In this document: piece by piece, positions 32,080 through 39,701 of the stretch
Layout of the letters: the number at the start of each line of letters is the position of its first letter
How positions within the stretch are numbered: the first letter of the stretch is position 1
Assembly (NCBI GenBank): GCA_013215505.1
Contig: JABSQZ010000034.1
Span: 1-40,227 of the forward strand
DNA: 40,227 bases
Source: Oceanospirillaceae bacterium
GTDB lineage: Bacteria > Pseudomonadota > Gammaproteobacteria > Pseudomonadales > Balneatricaceae
Direction of reading: 5' to 3'
Position numbers and translations under genes: made by a program
Notes under the pieces: generated by a model
What the model was told of the DNA's origin: nothing
Seen by the model: only the letters and a program-made list of their open reading frames with translations
Database searches by the model: none

Positions 32080-32475
32080 TTATGGATTATTACCACTAGT
32101 TTTAAATTCTTCCCTAATAGATGTGCTAATTAAAATTTTAATTAATGCAGACGATCCAATGAACAGTATTAGAGCCACCCAGCGTCCATAGCCCACACCT
32201 TTTAAATTTTCTGTAAACATTGGATGTATTATGCTGTTGTAGACTGAGCTTAAGTTACCAACACAAAACAACCCTATAAAAATTAAGCATGCATACCAAG
32301 ACCATTTTTTTCGTTTAAGGAAGCTAGCACCGATCTGGTACCAAATACCTGCCATAAATATATATTGGAATGGAATAGCGTTTTTTGAAATTGAAAAGAT
32401 AAAAATCATACAAGTAACTGCTGAAAACGCGAAGCAAACATATGCAATCATCTTTATTCTTTTAGCATCAGTCAT
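32080..32475 (-). CDS. Four-helix membrane protein
   Basis: A 131-residue inner-membrane protein; hydrophobic segments KMIAYVCFAFSAVTCMIFIF, IPFQYIFMAGIWYQIGASFL, WYACLIFIGLFCVGNLSSVY and RWVALILFIGSSALIKILIS. It resembles the other four-helix proteins in this window (30257, 36806) in layout only. Function unknown. Confidence 0.7.
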   Translation of the reverse strand: MTDAKRIKMIAYVCFAFSAVTCMIFIFSISKNAIPFQYIFMAGIWYQIGASFLKRKKWSWYACLIFIGLFCVGNLSSVYNSIIHPMFTENLKGVGYGRWVALILFIGSSALIKILISTSIREEFKTSGNNP

Positions 32476-32867
32476 TCTGGATAAGTCTCATATTTCCACC
32501 TAACATAATAATCGTGCAAAAGCGGTTTTGTGAAAGGCCTGTCACTAGCTGTCTTACAATTCATCTATAGGCTACTGATTCTTTTGCAATTTAAAAATGA
32601 ATGCAGTATAACTCCTCGATGCTTTTATTATCCAGCTATAAACGCATGCAACTACAGTTATCCTCAATAGGTGCACTGTGTTACTACAAAGGTCTTTGAG
32701 ACATAGTATGATGCGTAGATTCTGCTTTGAGAAATTGTTGCGAGGTGATCGTATAAAACCTTTAACTAAAATGTCCGCAATTGGCCGATACCGTCAACTG
32801 CCTATCACATAAATTTAATTAACAAACCTGTGAAAAGTGGCATGGCTGTCTTGTAATTCTTACCTTA
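32476..32867. other. Long spacer with one beta module
   Basis: No gene recognised. A beta module (AATGTCCGCAATTGGCCGAT, then ACCGTCAACTGCC) lies at 32770-32800, and a GTTAGGT box on the minus strand lies about 27 bases before the start of the gene at 32475. Confidence 0.45.
32770..32800 (+). repeat. Composite repeat, beta module
   Basis: ATGTCCGCAATTGGCCGATA then CCGTCAACTGCC. It follows the end of the hydrolase gene on the minus strand. Confidence 0.7.
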
Positions 32868-33566
32868 TTACAAGGCTAAGGCACTGCGGATCTCATGCCA
32901 GCATCTTTCAGGATTAGATTGAATTATAAAATGCCCACCTTCCACATTTACTACCTTAAAGTTCATACACAATTGCTCAAATGTCTTAATTACTTCATTG
33001 CTGACTAACCAATCATTACTTGCACAAATATATGTTACAGGCTGATAAATCTTCTCAGAGGGGCTCTTTGCTTTCGCGATGATGTTCAATCTTGTTCTTA
33101 ACGTTTTATTCGTCACTTTGCCTAACGACTTGTGAAACAAATAAACTAATTCAGCTTTTGACGGCTTGCCAAAAAATAGATAGCTTAGAATAAAATCAGG
33201 TATCAGCCTCCATCGTAAAAATGAGATAGGCAATAAGCTAGCATATTTGCTGATTAATGACGGTCGTTCTAAAAAGCCAGCAGCGAAAAATACATGTTTA
33301 ATTGACGTATCCTTCAATTTACACAGTTCATAAGCTATCAATCCAGAGTAGGACTCAGCAACTAAAATAGTTTCTTCATTGCCAATCATTCCCGCTAATT
33401 CAGCAGCCTGCAAAGATGGTAGGTCAGAATCAAAAGTAGACAGCGGGATAACTTCACACTCGATAGAACCCGATATGATTTTCAGCAGTGGATCGAACAA
33501 TATTCCTGTGCCATCCATACCAGGTAAAAAAATCAGCCGAATGATGTACCCCTTTAGCCTTATCAC
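32868..33566 (-). CDS. Alpha/beta hydrolase
   Basis: A 232-residue alpha/beta hydrolase without signal peptide. Visible elements: oxyanion loop LPGMDGTG, nucleophile elbow VAESYSGLIAYEL (Ser in E-S-Y-S-G), acid in CASNDWLV and catalytic His in EGGHFIIQSNPE. The cap region is short. Likely an esterase or lipase-like enzyme; substrate unknown. The GTG at 33566 is the only reasonable start and has a weak GAG site. It is the largest non-metabolic gene of the array and may be a cassette gene of the enzyme type. Confidence 0.75.
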   Translation of the reverse strand: MIRLKGYIIRLIFLPGMDGTGILFDPLLKIISGSIECEVIPLSTFDSDLPSLQAAELAGMIGNEETILVAESYSGLIAYELCKLKDTSIKHVFFAAGFLERPSLISKYASLLPISFLRWRLIPDFILSYLFFGKPSKAELVYLFHKSLGKVTNKTLRTRLNIIAKAKSPSEKIYQPVTYICASNDWLVSNEVIKTFEQLCMNFKVVNVEGGHFIIQSNPERCWHEIRSALAL

Positions 33567-33610
33567 GGCTCATTAGATTGAAAAGCCGCAATGTCTAAGC
33601 ATTGTTGATT

Positions 33611-33755
33611 CCCGTAGAACGGTAGACACTTCAAAGAGTTATTAAACGTTAATCGCCGATGAATGACAAGGGGAGATTATCGAGCAAATATAAACTGGAA
33701 AAAGGGCCGCTTTTGGCCGGCAGTCGCCGAATGCCATTAAGCAGGCTAATCAGGT
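33611..33755 (+). repeat. Composite repeat, alpha-beta modules
   Basis: Alpha: ACTTCAAAGAGTTATTAAAC then GTTAATCGCCGATGAATGAC. Beta: AAGGGCCGCTTTTGGCCGGC then AGTCGCCGAATGCC. Confidence 0.8.
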
Positions 33756-33817
33756 CCAGCAAGGTAAGACGTTACAAAGAATAATTTACAGGTTCTAATA
33801 ATCAACTAAGTTGTCAA

Positions 33818-34132
33818 TTACTGCCACCAGTTATCGGTCTTTTTATCCATCCAGAAGTAAACTAAAGCAGCGATAATATTAAACATTAATAACAATAACA
33901 CTCTAGTATACTTCTTCGCCTTTATGGAACTGGAAAGTATTTTTAACCAAAGGTACGCACCAGGTAGAGCAAATGAAAAACTTAAAATAACCCCTAAAGT
34001 TTTAACAGCATAATTACCGTCAGCCTCAATCTCCAACATATTTAAAACAATAACCATAACAATAAGGACAGCAAAACTACCTGTTGTTAACAAAAAACAG
34101 TTGTCATCAATCGTTCTTATATTCTTTTCCAT
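33818..34132 (-). CDS. Small three-helix membrane protein
   Basis: A 104-residue inner-membrane protein with segments FLLTTGSFAVLIVMVIVLNM, TLGVILSFSFALPGAYLWLK and RVLLLLMFNIIAALVYFW. The N-terminus and short tail (DKKTDNWWQ) are polar. It is bordered by repeats on both sides. Not recognised. Confidence 0.65.
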   Translation of the reverse strand: MEKNIRTIDDNCFLLTTGSFAVLIVMVIVLNMLEIEADGNYAVKTLGVILSFSFALPGAYLWLKILSSSIKAKKYTRVLLLLMFNIIAALVYFWMDKKTDNWWQ

Positions 34133-34198
34133 ACCTCAACCTTTTAATGATTTTTTCGAACCTTGCAGAAATATACTATATGGTCAATATGATTTACA

Positions 34199-34213
34199 GC
34201 GCTTTCTAAGCGC
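34199..34213. repeat. Short inverted repeat
   Basis: GCGCTT-TCT-AAGCGC, a perfect six-base stem in the spacer upstream of the gene at 33818. The reason for it is unknown. Confidence 0.3.
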
Positions 34214-34361
34214 ATTCATTAGTCGATAACTACGCCCCAAATTTTGATTTACCATTAGGAAAAAGCTTTGCGTGTGTTGAGTAACTTAGCCCAACGGCAT
34301 GGCTATTTGACCCGACCGAGATGAGGAGTTTCAACTGTAGTAGTGCAAGTTATTAGATATC

Positions 34362-34395
34362 TGGAATGACCGCTTTTGGCCGTTAGTCACCATCT
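34362..34395 (+). repeat. Composite repeat, beta module
   Basis: GAATGACCGCTTTTGGCCGT then TAGTCACCATC. It ends just before the stop codon of the gene at 34398. Confidence 0.75.
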
Positions 34396-34397
34396 GA

Positions 34398-34814
34398 TTA
34401 CAGCTTTCCAAGTCTGCTCATAGAAAGGAAACAAATATTTAATTCCCTCGCTTTCTTCTTTAGTAGTGCAGACTCAGCACATTGAGGTTCCATATTTCTA
34501 AAGTAAATGTCAATTTCATTAATATCAGAATTTGTTTTACCAACGGAGTACTCGCTGTTTAAATCACTAAGGCTTTTAGTCTGCGATCTGTCATCGTAAT
34601 CAGATAATTTTCTGCCATCTTTCTGAAATAATATAATTTCCAAACAACCATCGCCCGGTTCCCACGATATTGATAGCGTCTTATTGTGCTTTTCAAAAAC
34701 CGCATCATACAATCGACCACTCAAAGAATACTTACCAGGTATGTAGAATCCATATGTTTGTAAAAAATGATCGAAATAAAGAGGCACACATGATTCAAAC
34801 AACTTGGCGTCCAT
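34398..34814 (-). CDS. Hypothetical soluble protein, 138 residues
   Basis: The ATG at 34814 follows AGGAGG, a strong ribosome-binding site. The product (DAKLFESCVPLYFDHFLQTY, GFYIPGKYSLSGRLYDAVFE, LSISWEPGDGCLEIILFQKD) is soluble, strand-rich, with a C-terminal helix holding a cysteine pair. The style resembles immunity or accessory proteins; no family recognised. Confidence 0.65.
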   Translation of the reverse strand: MDAKLFESCVPLYFDHFLQTYGFYIPGKYSLSGRLYDAVFEKHNKTLSISWEPGDGCLEIILFQKDGRKLSDYDDRSQTKSLSDLNSEYSVGKTNSDINEIDIYFRNMEPQCAESALLKKKARELNICFLSMSRLGKL

Positions 34815-34855
34815 TTGTATTGCCTCCTAGCTTTATCTGAAATCCAAAGGATGAT

Positions 34856-34890
34856 CAATGGCCGCTTTTGGCCGATACCGACTATCGGCA
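34856..34890 (+). repeat. Composite repeat, beta module
   Basis: AATGGCCGCTTTTGGCCGAT then ACCGACTATCGG. It follows the end of the ankyrin gene. Confidence 0.75.
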
Positions 34891-34960
34891 TCTTGGATCA
34901 GCAATTGCATTATCAGCTGTTCTTAACTGACTGAGCATGGGAATGGGGTAGAACCATTTG

Positions 34961-35665
34961 TTAAGGCTCACCACATTGCATACTTAACAGACTCATCATT
35001 TCCAACTTGTTATATTTAACTGCATAGTCCCTTGCCGTTAAATTAAAAGGGTTAACTACACATTGATCAATATTACTCTTTACCAATAAATGTACGATAT
35101 CCACAGCTCCCATCTCAACCGCAGAAATCAAGGGTATCTCTGGGGCATTACTATTGAACTTTATACCTGTTCTTTCAATCACAATTTTTACAGTTTCCAT
35201 ATTTCCTGAAAACACAGAATACAGCAAGGGACTGTAACCGTGATTTGATGAGAGTTCCAAATCCCCACCATGATCTAGTAGCAAATTTATGATATCAACA
35301 CTGCAATGATTTAAAGCAACCATTAAGGGCGTTTTCCCTATATCATCCCTTGCATTTGGATTAGCGCCTTTACTCAATAAAAGCTCAATTAGAGGCTTTA
35401 GCGGTTCCTTACAATCCCCATGAAGTATTACGCTTAGAAAAGGCGAGTCATTAATGTAACCCTGGACATCCGCTCCAGCATTCACAGCATTGGTGATCTC
35501 CGCCACTCTATTTTGATATATGGCCTTTCCTAGCTCATTATTAATTTTCTTCGAATAATCATACTTATATTCTGGGATATTACTCGCACTCAAATTCAAG
35601 GAACCTAACAAGAAAATGGCTGTAATTGTTTTGTAGGACAGATATCTAACCACTATTCGTACCAT
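34961..35665 (-). CDS. Exported ankyrin-repeat protein
   Basis: With the ATG at 35665 a 234-residue protein begins with a likely signal peptide (RIVVRYLSYKTITAIFLLGS then LNLSAS); the ATG at 35689 is an alternative, and the open frame further up crosses a repeat. From about residue 45 there are four or five ankyrin repeats, for example NARDDIGKTPLMVALNHCSV then DIINLLLDHGGD, and ELSSNHGYSPLLYSVFSGNM. Ankyrin proteins bind other proteins; exported bacterial ones occur next to catalases and in toxin-immunity settings. Partner unknown. Confidence 0.75.
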   Translation of the reverse strand: MVRIVVRYLSYKTITAIFLLGSLNLSASNIPEYKYDYSKKINNELGKAIYQNRVAEITNAVNAGADVQGYINDSPFLSVILHGDCKEPLKPLIELLLSKGANPNARDDIGKTPLMVALNHCSVDIINLLLDHGGDLELSSNHGYSPLLYSVFSGNMETVKIVIERTGIKFNSNAPEIPLISAVEMGAVDIVHLLVKSNIDQCVVNPFNLTARDYAVKYNKLEMMSLLSMQCGEP

Positions 35666-35725
35666 TCTTTTATTACCAATTAGATTCATGAGCAGTCGGA
35701 GAATTTCAGTCAAGTCTAGGTGTCT

Positions 35726-35760
35726 GGGAAATGTCTCCTTTTGGCCGTTAGCTGAATCAA
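35726..35760 (+). repeat. Composite repeat, beta module
   Basis: ATGTCTCCTTTTGGCCGTTA then GCTGAATCA. It follows the stop of the 55-residue gene at 35788 and lies before the ankyrin start. Confidence 0.7.
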
Positions 35761-35787
35761 TTTCAGTAGTAGAGAGTCGTGAAGTTA

Positions 35788-35955
35788 TCATCTATATTTA
35801 CAATCCTCTGTATCATAATCCCAGGCACCGCCACCATCTAGGCATGCATCAATTGAAGATGCATTTTCAAACGCCAGATTTACTAACTGCTCTAAGGCCG
35901 CAACAAAAAGTAAGAAACAGACGAGACCAAGCAGTAATTTTATTACTAAGCCCAT
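35788..35955 (-). CDS. Small single-helix protein, 55 residues
   Basis: ATG at 35953-35955 with GGGAATTGGT upstream; reads GLVIKLLLGLVCFLLFVAA (one membrane helix), then LEQLVNLAFENASSIDACLD and GGGAWDYDTEDCKYR to the TGA. The C-D/E-x-G-G-x-W-D-Y-x-x-x-x-C pattern is seen in other small exported cassette proteins, with two cysteines likely to form a disulfide. Too short for many gene callers. Function unknown. Confidence 0.6.
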   Translation of the reverse strand: MGLVIKLLLGLVCFLLFVAALEQLVNLAFENASSIDACLDGGGAWDYDTEDCKYR

Positions 35956-36020
35956 ACCAATTCCCAATATTTAATATCGATCCAATTCACCTACTAGGTC
36001 AACGTGGTAAGGCCATGAAA

Positions 36021-36140
36021 CAGCAGACACTTCAAAGAGTTATTAAACGTTAATGACTGATGAATAGCAAGAATGGATCACTAGGCAAAAGTAAGACTAG
36101 CAAAAGGGCCGCTATTGGCCGATACCGTCAATTACCAACA
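36021..36140 (+). repeat. Composite repeat, alpha-beta modules
   Basis: Alpha: CTTCAAAGAGTTATTAAACG then TTAATGACTGATGAATAGCA (subtype shared with 26041-26195). Beta: AAGGGCCGCTATTGGCCGAT then ACCGTCAATTACC. Confidence 0.8.
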
Positions 36141-36202
36141 TAATTAACACTTACCAGTAGATTTGGGTAGCAGCGAAAGGCATTTCAGGTTTTAGTTACC
36201 TG

Positions 36203-36631
36203 TTACGTTAAAGTTGAGCACACGTCGTATTCATTTAAGTTAATACGAGCTACATCTTCAGTTCTATGTACTTTAACTGCTAGCCCCTCTATTTTTATAT
36301 TGAATTTGTATTTATCATCTAAAATCTTCCAATTCGAGCTCCTCTCAATCGATACAATTCTCATCCTGCTATTCTTAGGTAATTCTATTCGATCTACTAT
36401 ATGGCGACTGCCGACATTGTTGTTTTTTTCTAGGACATAGCTATCAATAACCCCATTATTATCGAAATTTTCCCAGCCAATTAAGTACCTTAAACTCGAT
36501 GTATCACATTCATTTCCAATTAGAGCGTACGCTACGTCGCTCTTAGGTATAGGGGCATATTTTATTTCAAAAAAATCACTCGTACAGCCTTGGATTGCTA
36601 TGGTTGATAGTAAAATTAAAATTATTCGCAT
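36203..36631 (-). CDS. Small lipoprotein, 142 residues
   Basis: The ATG at 36631 (after GGTGAAATC) gives a signal peptide with lipobox IQGC (Cys16: RIILILLSTIAIQGCTSDFF); the frame upstream to 36697 crosses a repeat. The mature part is soluble and strand-rich (YLIGWENFDNNGVIDSYVLE, KFNIKIEGLAVKVHRTEDVA). No family recognised. A hairpin with the attC-like centre lies before its start. Confidence 0.7.
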   Translation of the reverse strand: MRIILILLSTIAIQGCTSDFFEIKYAPIPKSDVAYALIGNECDTSSLRYLIGWENFDNNGVIDSYVLEKNNNVGSRHIVDRIELPKNSRMRIVSIERSSNWKILDDKYKFNIKIEGLAVKVHRTEDVARINLNEYDVCSTLT

Positions 36632-36679
36632 GATTTCACCATAAACATAACAGTTGGATTGCTCCTGATACTTACGGTA

Positions 36680-36800
36680 CTGGCCGATACTAACCACATC
36701 ACCCAGGCTAGTAAAATGCGCTGTAGTAACTGAACGAGGTACAAATAGTTTGTGAGCCGTCCCAGCAGCAGAAGGATTCGAAAAGAATACCTTTGCTATA
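36680..36800 (-). repeat. attC-like centre G (degenerate)
   Basis: On the minus strand CTGGGACGGCTCACAAACTA and TTTGTACCTCGTTCAGTTAC match the shared centre of hairpins A, B and F. The left outer box reads TATAGCAAAGG and the right one TGGTTAGTATC, both imperfect. Confidence 0.4.
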
Positions 36801-36805
36801 CATAT

Positions 36806-37207
36806 TCATGCTGAATCCTTTGAGCAATTCAACGATGTACTATCATTATTTTTTAAAGCAATCGATTTCATGCCTTTTAAAACATAAATAGAATAACTAA
36901 CCATTACAAGTCTAAAAAGCAAATTCCAATATGGCAGCTTTTCAATTCCGTTTAATTGGATTCCAGTAATAATATTTACTAAGCCTGCAGCCCCTCCAAT
37001 AAAAACTAGGACAGCCCAAGCTGAAATTGCCCATTTTGCATATTTACTTCGAAAAAAGAGCAAGCCTAAAATAAGCAACTGTAATAACCCTGGTATAAAA
37101 GCAATATTATTGTATTTAATAAAAGCAAGGTAGATATTCATTCCAAGCAACAAAGAAACCACAATGCATAATTGATAAATATATTTCTTACTTTCAAATT
37201 CAATCAT
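36806..37207 (-). CDS. Four-helix membrane protein
   Basis: The ATG at 37207 follows ACGAGGTATTC. A 133-residue inner-membrane protein with segments YQLCIVVSLLLGMNIYLAFI, FIPGLLQLLILGLLFF, WAISAWAVLVFIGGAAGLVN and LLFRLVMVSYSIYVLK. Layout matches the proteins at 30257 and 32080. Function unknown. It is the first gene of the array on the minus strand. Confidence 0.7.
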   Translation of the reverse strand: MIEFESKKYIYQLCIVVSLLLGMNIYLAFIKYNNIAFIPGLLQLLILGLLFFRSKYAKWAISAWAVLVFIGGAAGLVNIITGIQLNGIEKLPYWNLLFRLVMVSYSIYVLKGMKSIALKNNDSTSLNCSKDSA

Positions 37208-37280
37208 GAATACCTCGTTGATGTTTCCCACAAAAAATAGACACTCTATGCATAACTGGTAAGTTCCTGCAAATGTAGAT

Positions 37281-37490
37281 ATTTCAGGGGGTTATTAGAC
37301 CTTAATGCTTAGTGAATGGCAATGAGTGGTCAAAGACCTTGTTTTCTCACGCGAATGGCTGCTTTTGGCCGATACCGTCAATTGCTAGTCTTCCAAGATA
37401 CGACAGTCCTGACACATAGCTGCCATTCTAAAGGCCTCGGTGAATGACATTACGAGGACTAAATGAGCGTCTAGAAAACTAGGGACTACT
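37281..37490 (+). repeat. Composite repeat, diverged alpha-beta-gamma-delta copy
   Basis: Alpha is worn (GGGGGTTATTAGACCTTAAT), beta is clear (AATGGCTGCTTTTGGCCGAT then ACCGTCAATTGC), gamma reads GTCCTGACACATAGCTGCCA and delta ends GCGTCTAGAAAACTAG. It is the right-most copy of the set. Confidence 0.7.
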
Positions 37491-37705
37491 ATACTGAAAA
37501 TGTGTTGGAAACGCCGCTATGTTATATGAACGTAACAAAACAGTAATATTTTTCTGACAGGACATATGATTTGAGCCCTGGAGTAAACGCTAAACAGATC
37601 TCTGATTGAACTCGAAGAGGAGCTAACCCTCGTGTTTAAATCACTAAACGAGCAGCTACACAGAAAAATTTACAGGTTCTATTTTTACCGATATTTATAC
37701 ATATT
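37491..37705. other. Spacer with no gene recognised
   Basis: Only short open frames. It separates the array from the LysR-transaminase unit. Confidence 0.35.
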
Positions 37706-38599
37706 TTAAGCCTTTAAGACAATGTCTAATTCTTCTACAAATGCCTGTAACACCCTAGAAGGGTGAGTATCCTTTTTAATTATTGCTGAGTATTCAGTTT
37801 TAAAAAGATAGTATTCTGGAAGTAATGATTTCATTCGCTTGTCATCCACCCATTGCTTAGCAAAATGGGTTGGCAAATAGCCCACATAGTTTCCAGATAA
37901 TATAAAAACAGCAACTCCTTCACGATCACTAGCTGTAGCAGTAGTGTTTAACTCTTCATAGCGGTCATTGGCCTTAGTCTTCTCTATATAGACAGGATTA
38001 ATGGCATCTAATTTCTTTATCTCATCAATACATAAACTTTCTAATGCTTTATTGAAAAGCGGGTGGCCTGAACCACAATATAAAAGAGATTCCTCCTGAT
38101 AGAGTGGATAATAATCAAATCCTTTCAATAGACGCATACTAGGCACAACACCTACTTGTAGTCTTCCTTCTAATACTTCAATTTCAATATCATCTGGAGG
38201 CATCATTTTTATATGTATTCTCACGCTAGGCTCGCGTGTTTTGAGGTTAGAGATAGTATTGGTAATACACATTTTTGAAAGAGTAACTAAATTGTCGGTC
38301 ATCCCAATGTTTAATTCTCCTTCTAAATGATTGTGTATCTCATAAATTTCCGTTCTGAATTGTTCAATTGACTCTAATACTTTACAAGTAGAATCATAAG
38401 CCTTTTGCCCTTCATCGGTCACTGAAAAACCTGAACGCCCTCTATGACAGAGCCTTAATCCAAGTCGTGTTTCTAAATCATTCATAGCAATACTAATAGC
38501 AGCACCACTAATATTTAAGGAAGCCTCTGCTGCGGAAAAGCCACCACATTCAACCACTGTCTTATAAATACGTAATAGACGTAAATCAATATTATTCAT
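37706..38599 (-). CDS. LysR-family transcriptional regulator
   Basis: The ATG at 38599 starts the family-typical NNIDLRLLRIYKTVVECGGF followed by the recognition helix NISGAAISIAMNDLE and RLCHRGRSGFSVTDEG; effector domain from about residue 90 to 297. The upstream open frame adds 23 residues unlike the family. It lies 103 bases downstream of the transaminase on the same strand, so it may be co-transcribed with it and control it. The effector is probably an amine or amino acid (inference). Confidence 0.85.
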   Translation of the reverse strand: MNNIDLRLLRIYKTVVECGGFSAAEASLNISGAAISIAMNDLETRLGLRLCHRGRSGFSVTDEGQKAYDSTCKVLESIEQFRTEIYEIHNHLEGELNIGMTDNLVTLSKMCITNTISNLKTREPSVRIHIKMMPPDDIEIEVLEGRLQVGVVPSMRLLKGFDYYPLYQEESLLYCGSGHPLFNKALESLCIDEIKKLDAINPVYIEKTKANDRYEELNTTATASDREGVAVFILSGNYVGYLPTHFAKQWVDDKRMKSLLPEYYLFKTEYSAIIKKDTHPSRVLQAFVEELDIVLKA

Positions 38600-38702
38600 T
38601 CTGCCTATTGCAAACGTTCTATTTTTATTCATAGCGATATCCAAAAATGTTGACATCCAAGAAGTCATAGAGAACTAGTACTGACATACAATTATTCATC
38701 CC

Positions 38703-39701
38703 TTAAGTGCTTGGTGAGTGGTAGGTAATAGGAATACTCCAATCGTCTAAAAAATGCTTTTCCCAATACATCTCTTTGATACATTTAGTAATCATTCCTA
38801 CTTCACCATTATTCACTGCCTTATGATTAATTGTTGTCACAGGCATCACTCCACCTGCTGTAGAAGTTATAAACACTTCGTCTGCTGCTAATAACTCTAA
38901 TTTATTAATGGCTCTGGCATCACAGGAAAGCCCTTTTTCAAGACATATATCCATAACTGTTTGTCGAGTAATTCCCAGCAACACTGAGTAATTAGGTGTG
39001 GCAAGTTTCCCATCTTTAATGATAAATACATTAAATCCAGGTCCTTCTGCAATATTGCCTCTATCATCTAATAATAATGCAGTTTCAGCTTTGCTGTCAT
39101 AGGCGTCGTACAAGCCTCCGACCAAATCTAACCAATGATAGTTTTTAATCGAAGGGTCAACAGATCTGGGCGAGATACGTGTTCGATCACTAATAGCAAT
39201 ATGCAGACCTTCTACTAATTGCCGAGCATTTGCAACCGAACTAAAAGGCACTACAAACACTATAAAACGATTAATAGCATCGCGAGGGTCTCGACTTGGT
39301 TTAGGAGAACAACCACGGGTGCAGATTAACTCAATATAGGAGTCTTGAAACCCTGAAAGCGCAACTGCATTTGAAATGATTTCCAAAATGTCTTCTCGAC
39401 TGTAATCAATAGACATTCGTAACTTTTCCATCCCATTAAAAAAACGATTTAAATGTAATTCAGGTCTAAATATACGGCCTCTCCAAGTATGCAAAACATC
39501 ATAGGTTGCATCTGAATGAAGAAACCCCCAATCTAACACCGAAATTTTTGCCTGAGAGATAGGCACATATTGTGAGTCTAGATAAGCCACACCCTCTGGA
39601 TAGGTATGAGGGTCCTGGTAAACGGTATTTAATACTGGAAAAGGGATATTATGAGCAGATGATTTTGAGCTCTTTTTATTATCTATGCTATTTTTTTTCA
39701 T
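38703..39701 (-). CDS. Fold-type IV transaminase, (R)-selective amine transaminase-like
   Basis: A 332-residue PLP enzyme of class IV (D-amino-acid and branched-chain transaminase fold). The PLP lysine is Lys186 in DPSIKNYHWLDL, and the phosphate site follows with Glu219 (GNIAEGPGFNVF) and ITSTAGGVMPV. The N-terminal motif LDWGFLHSDATYDVLHTWRG is very like that of (R)-selective amine:pyruvate transaminases (GFYHSDVTYTV type), rather than E. coli IlvE or Bacillus DAAT. Likely reaction: transfer of an amino group between an amine or D-amino acid and a 2-keto acid. The ATG at 39701 follows GGTAGGTTCGAT; the ATG at 39725 is also possible. Confidence 0.85.
   Translation of the reverse strand: MKKNSIDNKKSSKSSAHNIPFPVLNTVYQDPHTYPEGVAYLDSQYVPISQAKISVLDWGFLHSDATYDVLHTWRGRIFRPELHLNRFFNGMEKLRMSIDYSREDILEIISNAVALSGFQDSYIELICTRGCSPKPSRDPRDAINRFIVFVVPFSSVANARQLVEGLHIAISDRTRISPRSVDPSIKNYHWLDLVGGLYDAYDSKAETALLLDDRGNIAEGPGFNVFIIKDGKLATPNYSVLLGITRQTVMDICLEKGLSCDARAINKLELLAADEVFITSTAGGVMPVTTINHKAVNNGEVGMITKCIKEMYWEKHFLDDWSIPITYHSPST

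Noticed and set aside
18304-37490. The regularly recurring repeats as a CRISPR array
   Set aside because: The repeat units are far apart (hundreds to thousands of bases), unequal in length, separated by genes, and there are no cas genes.
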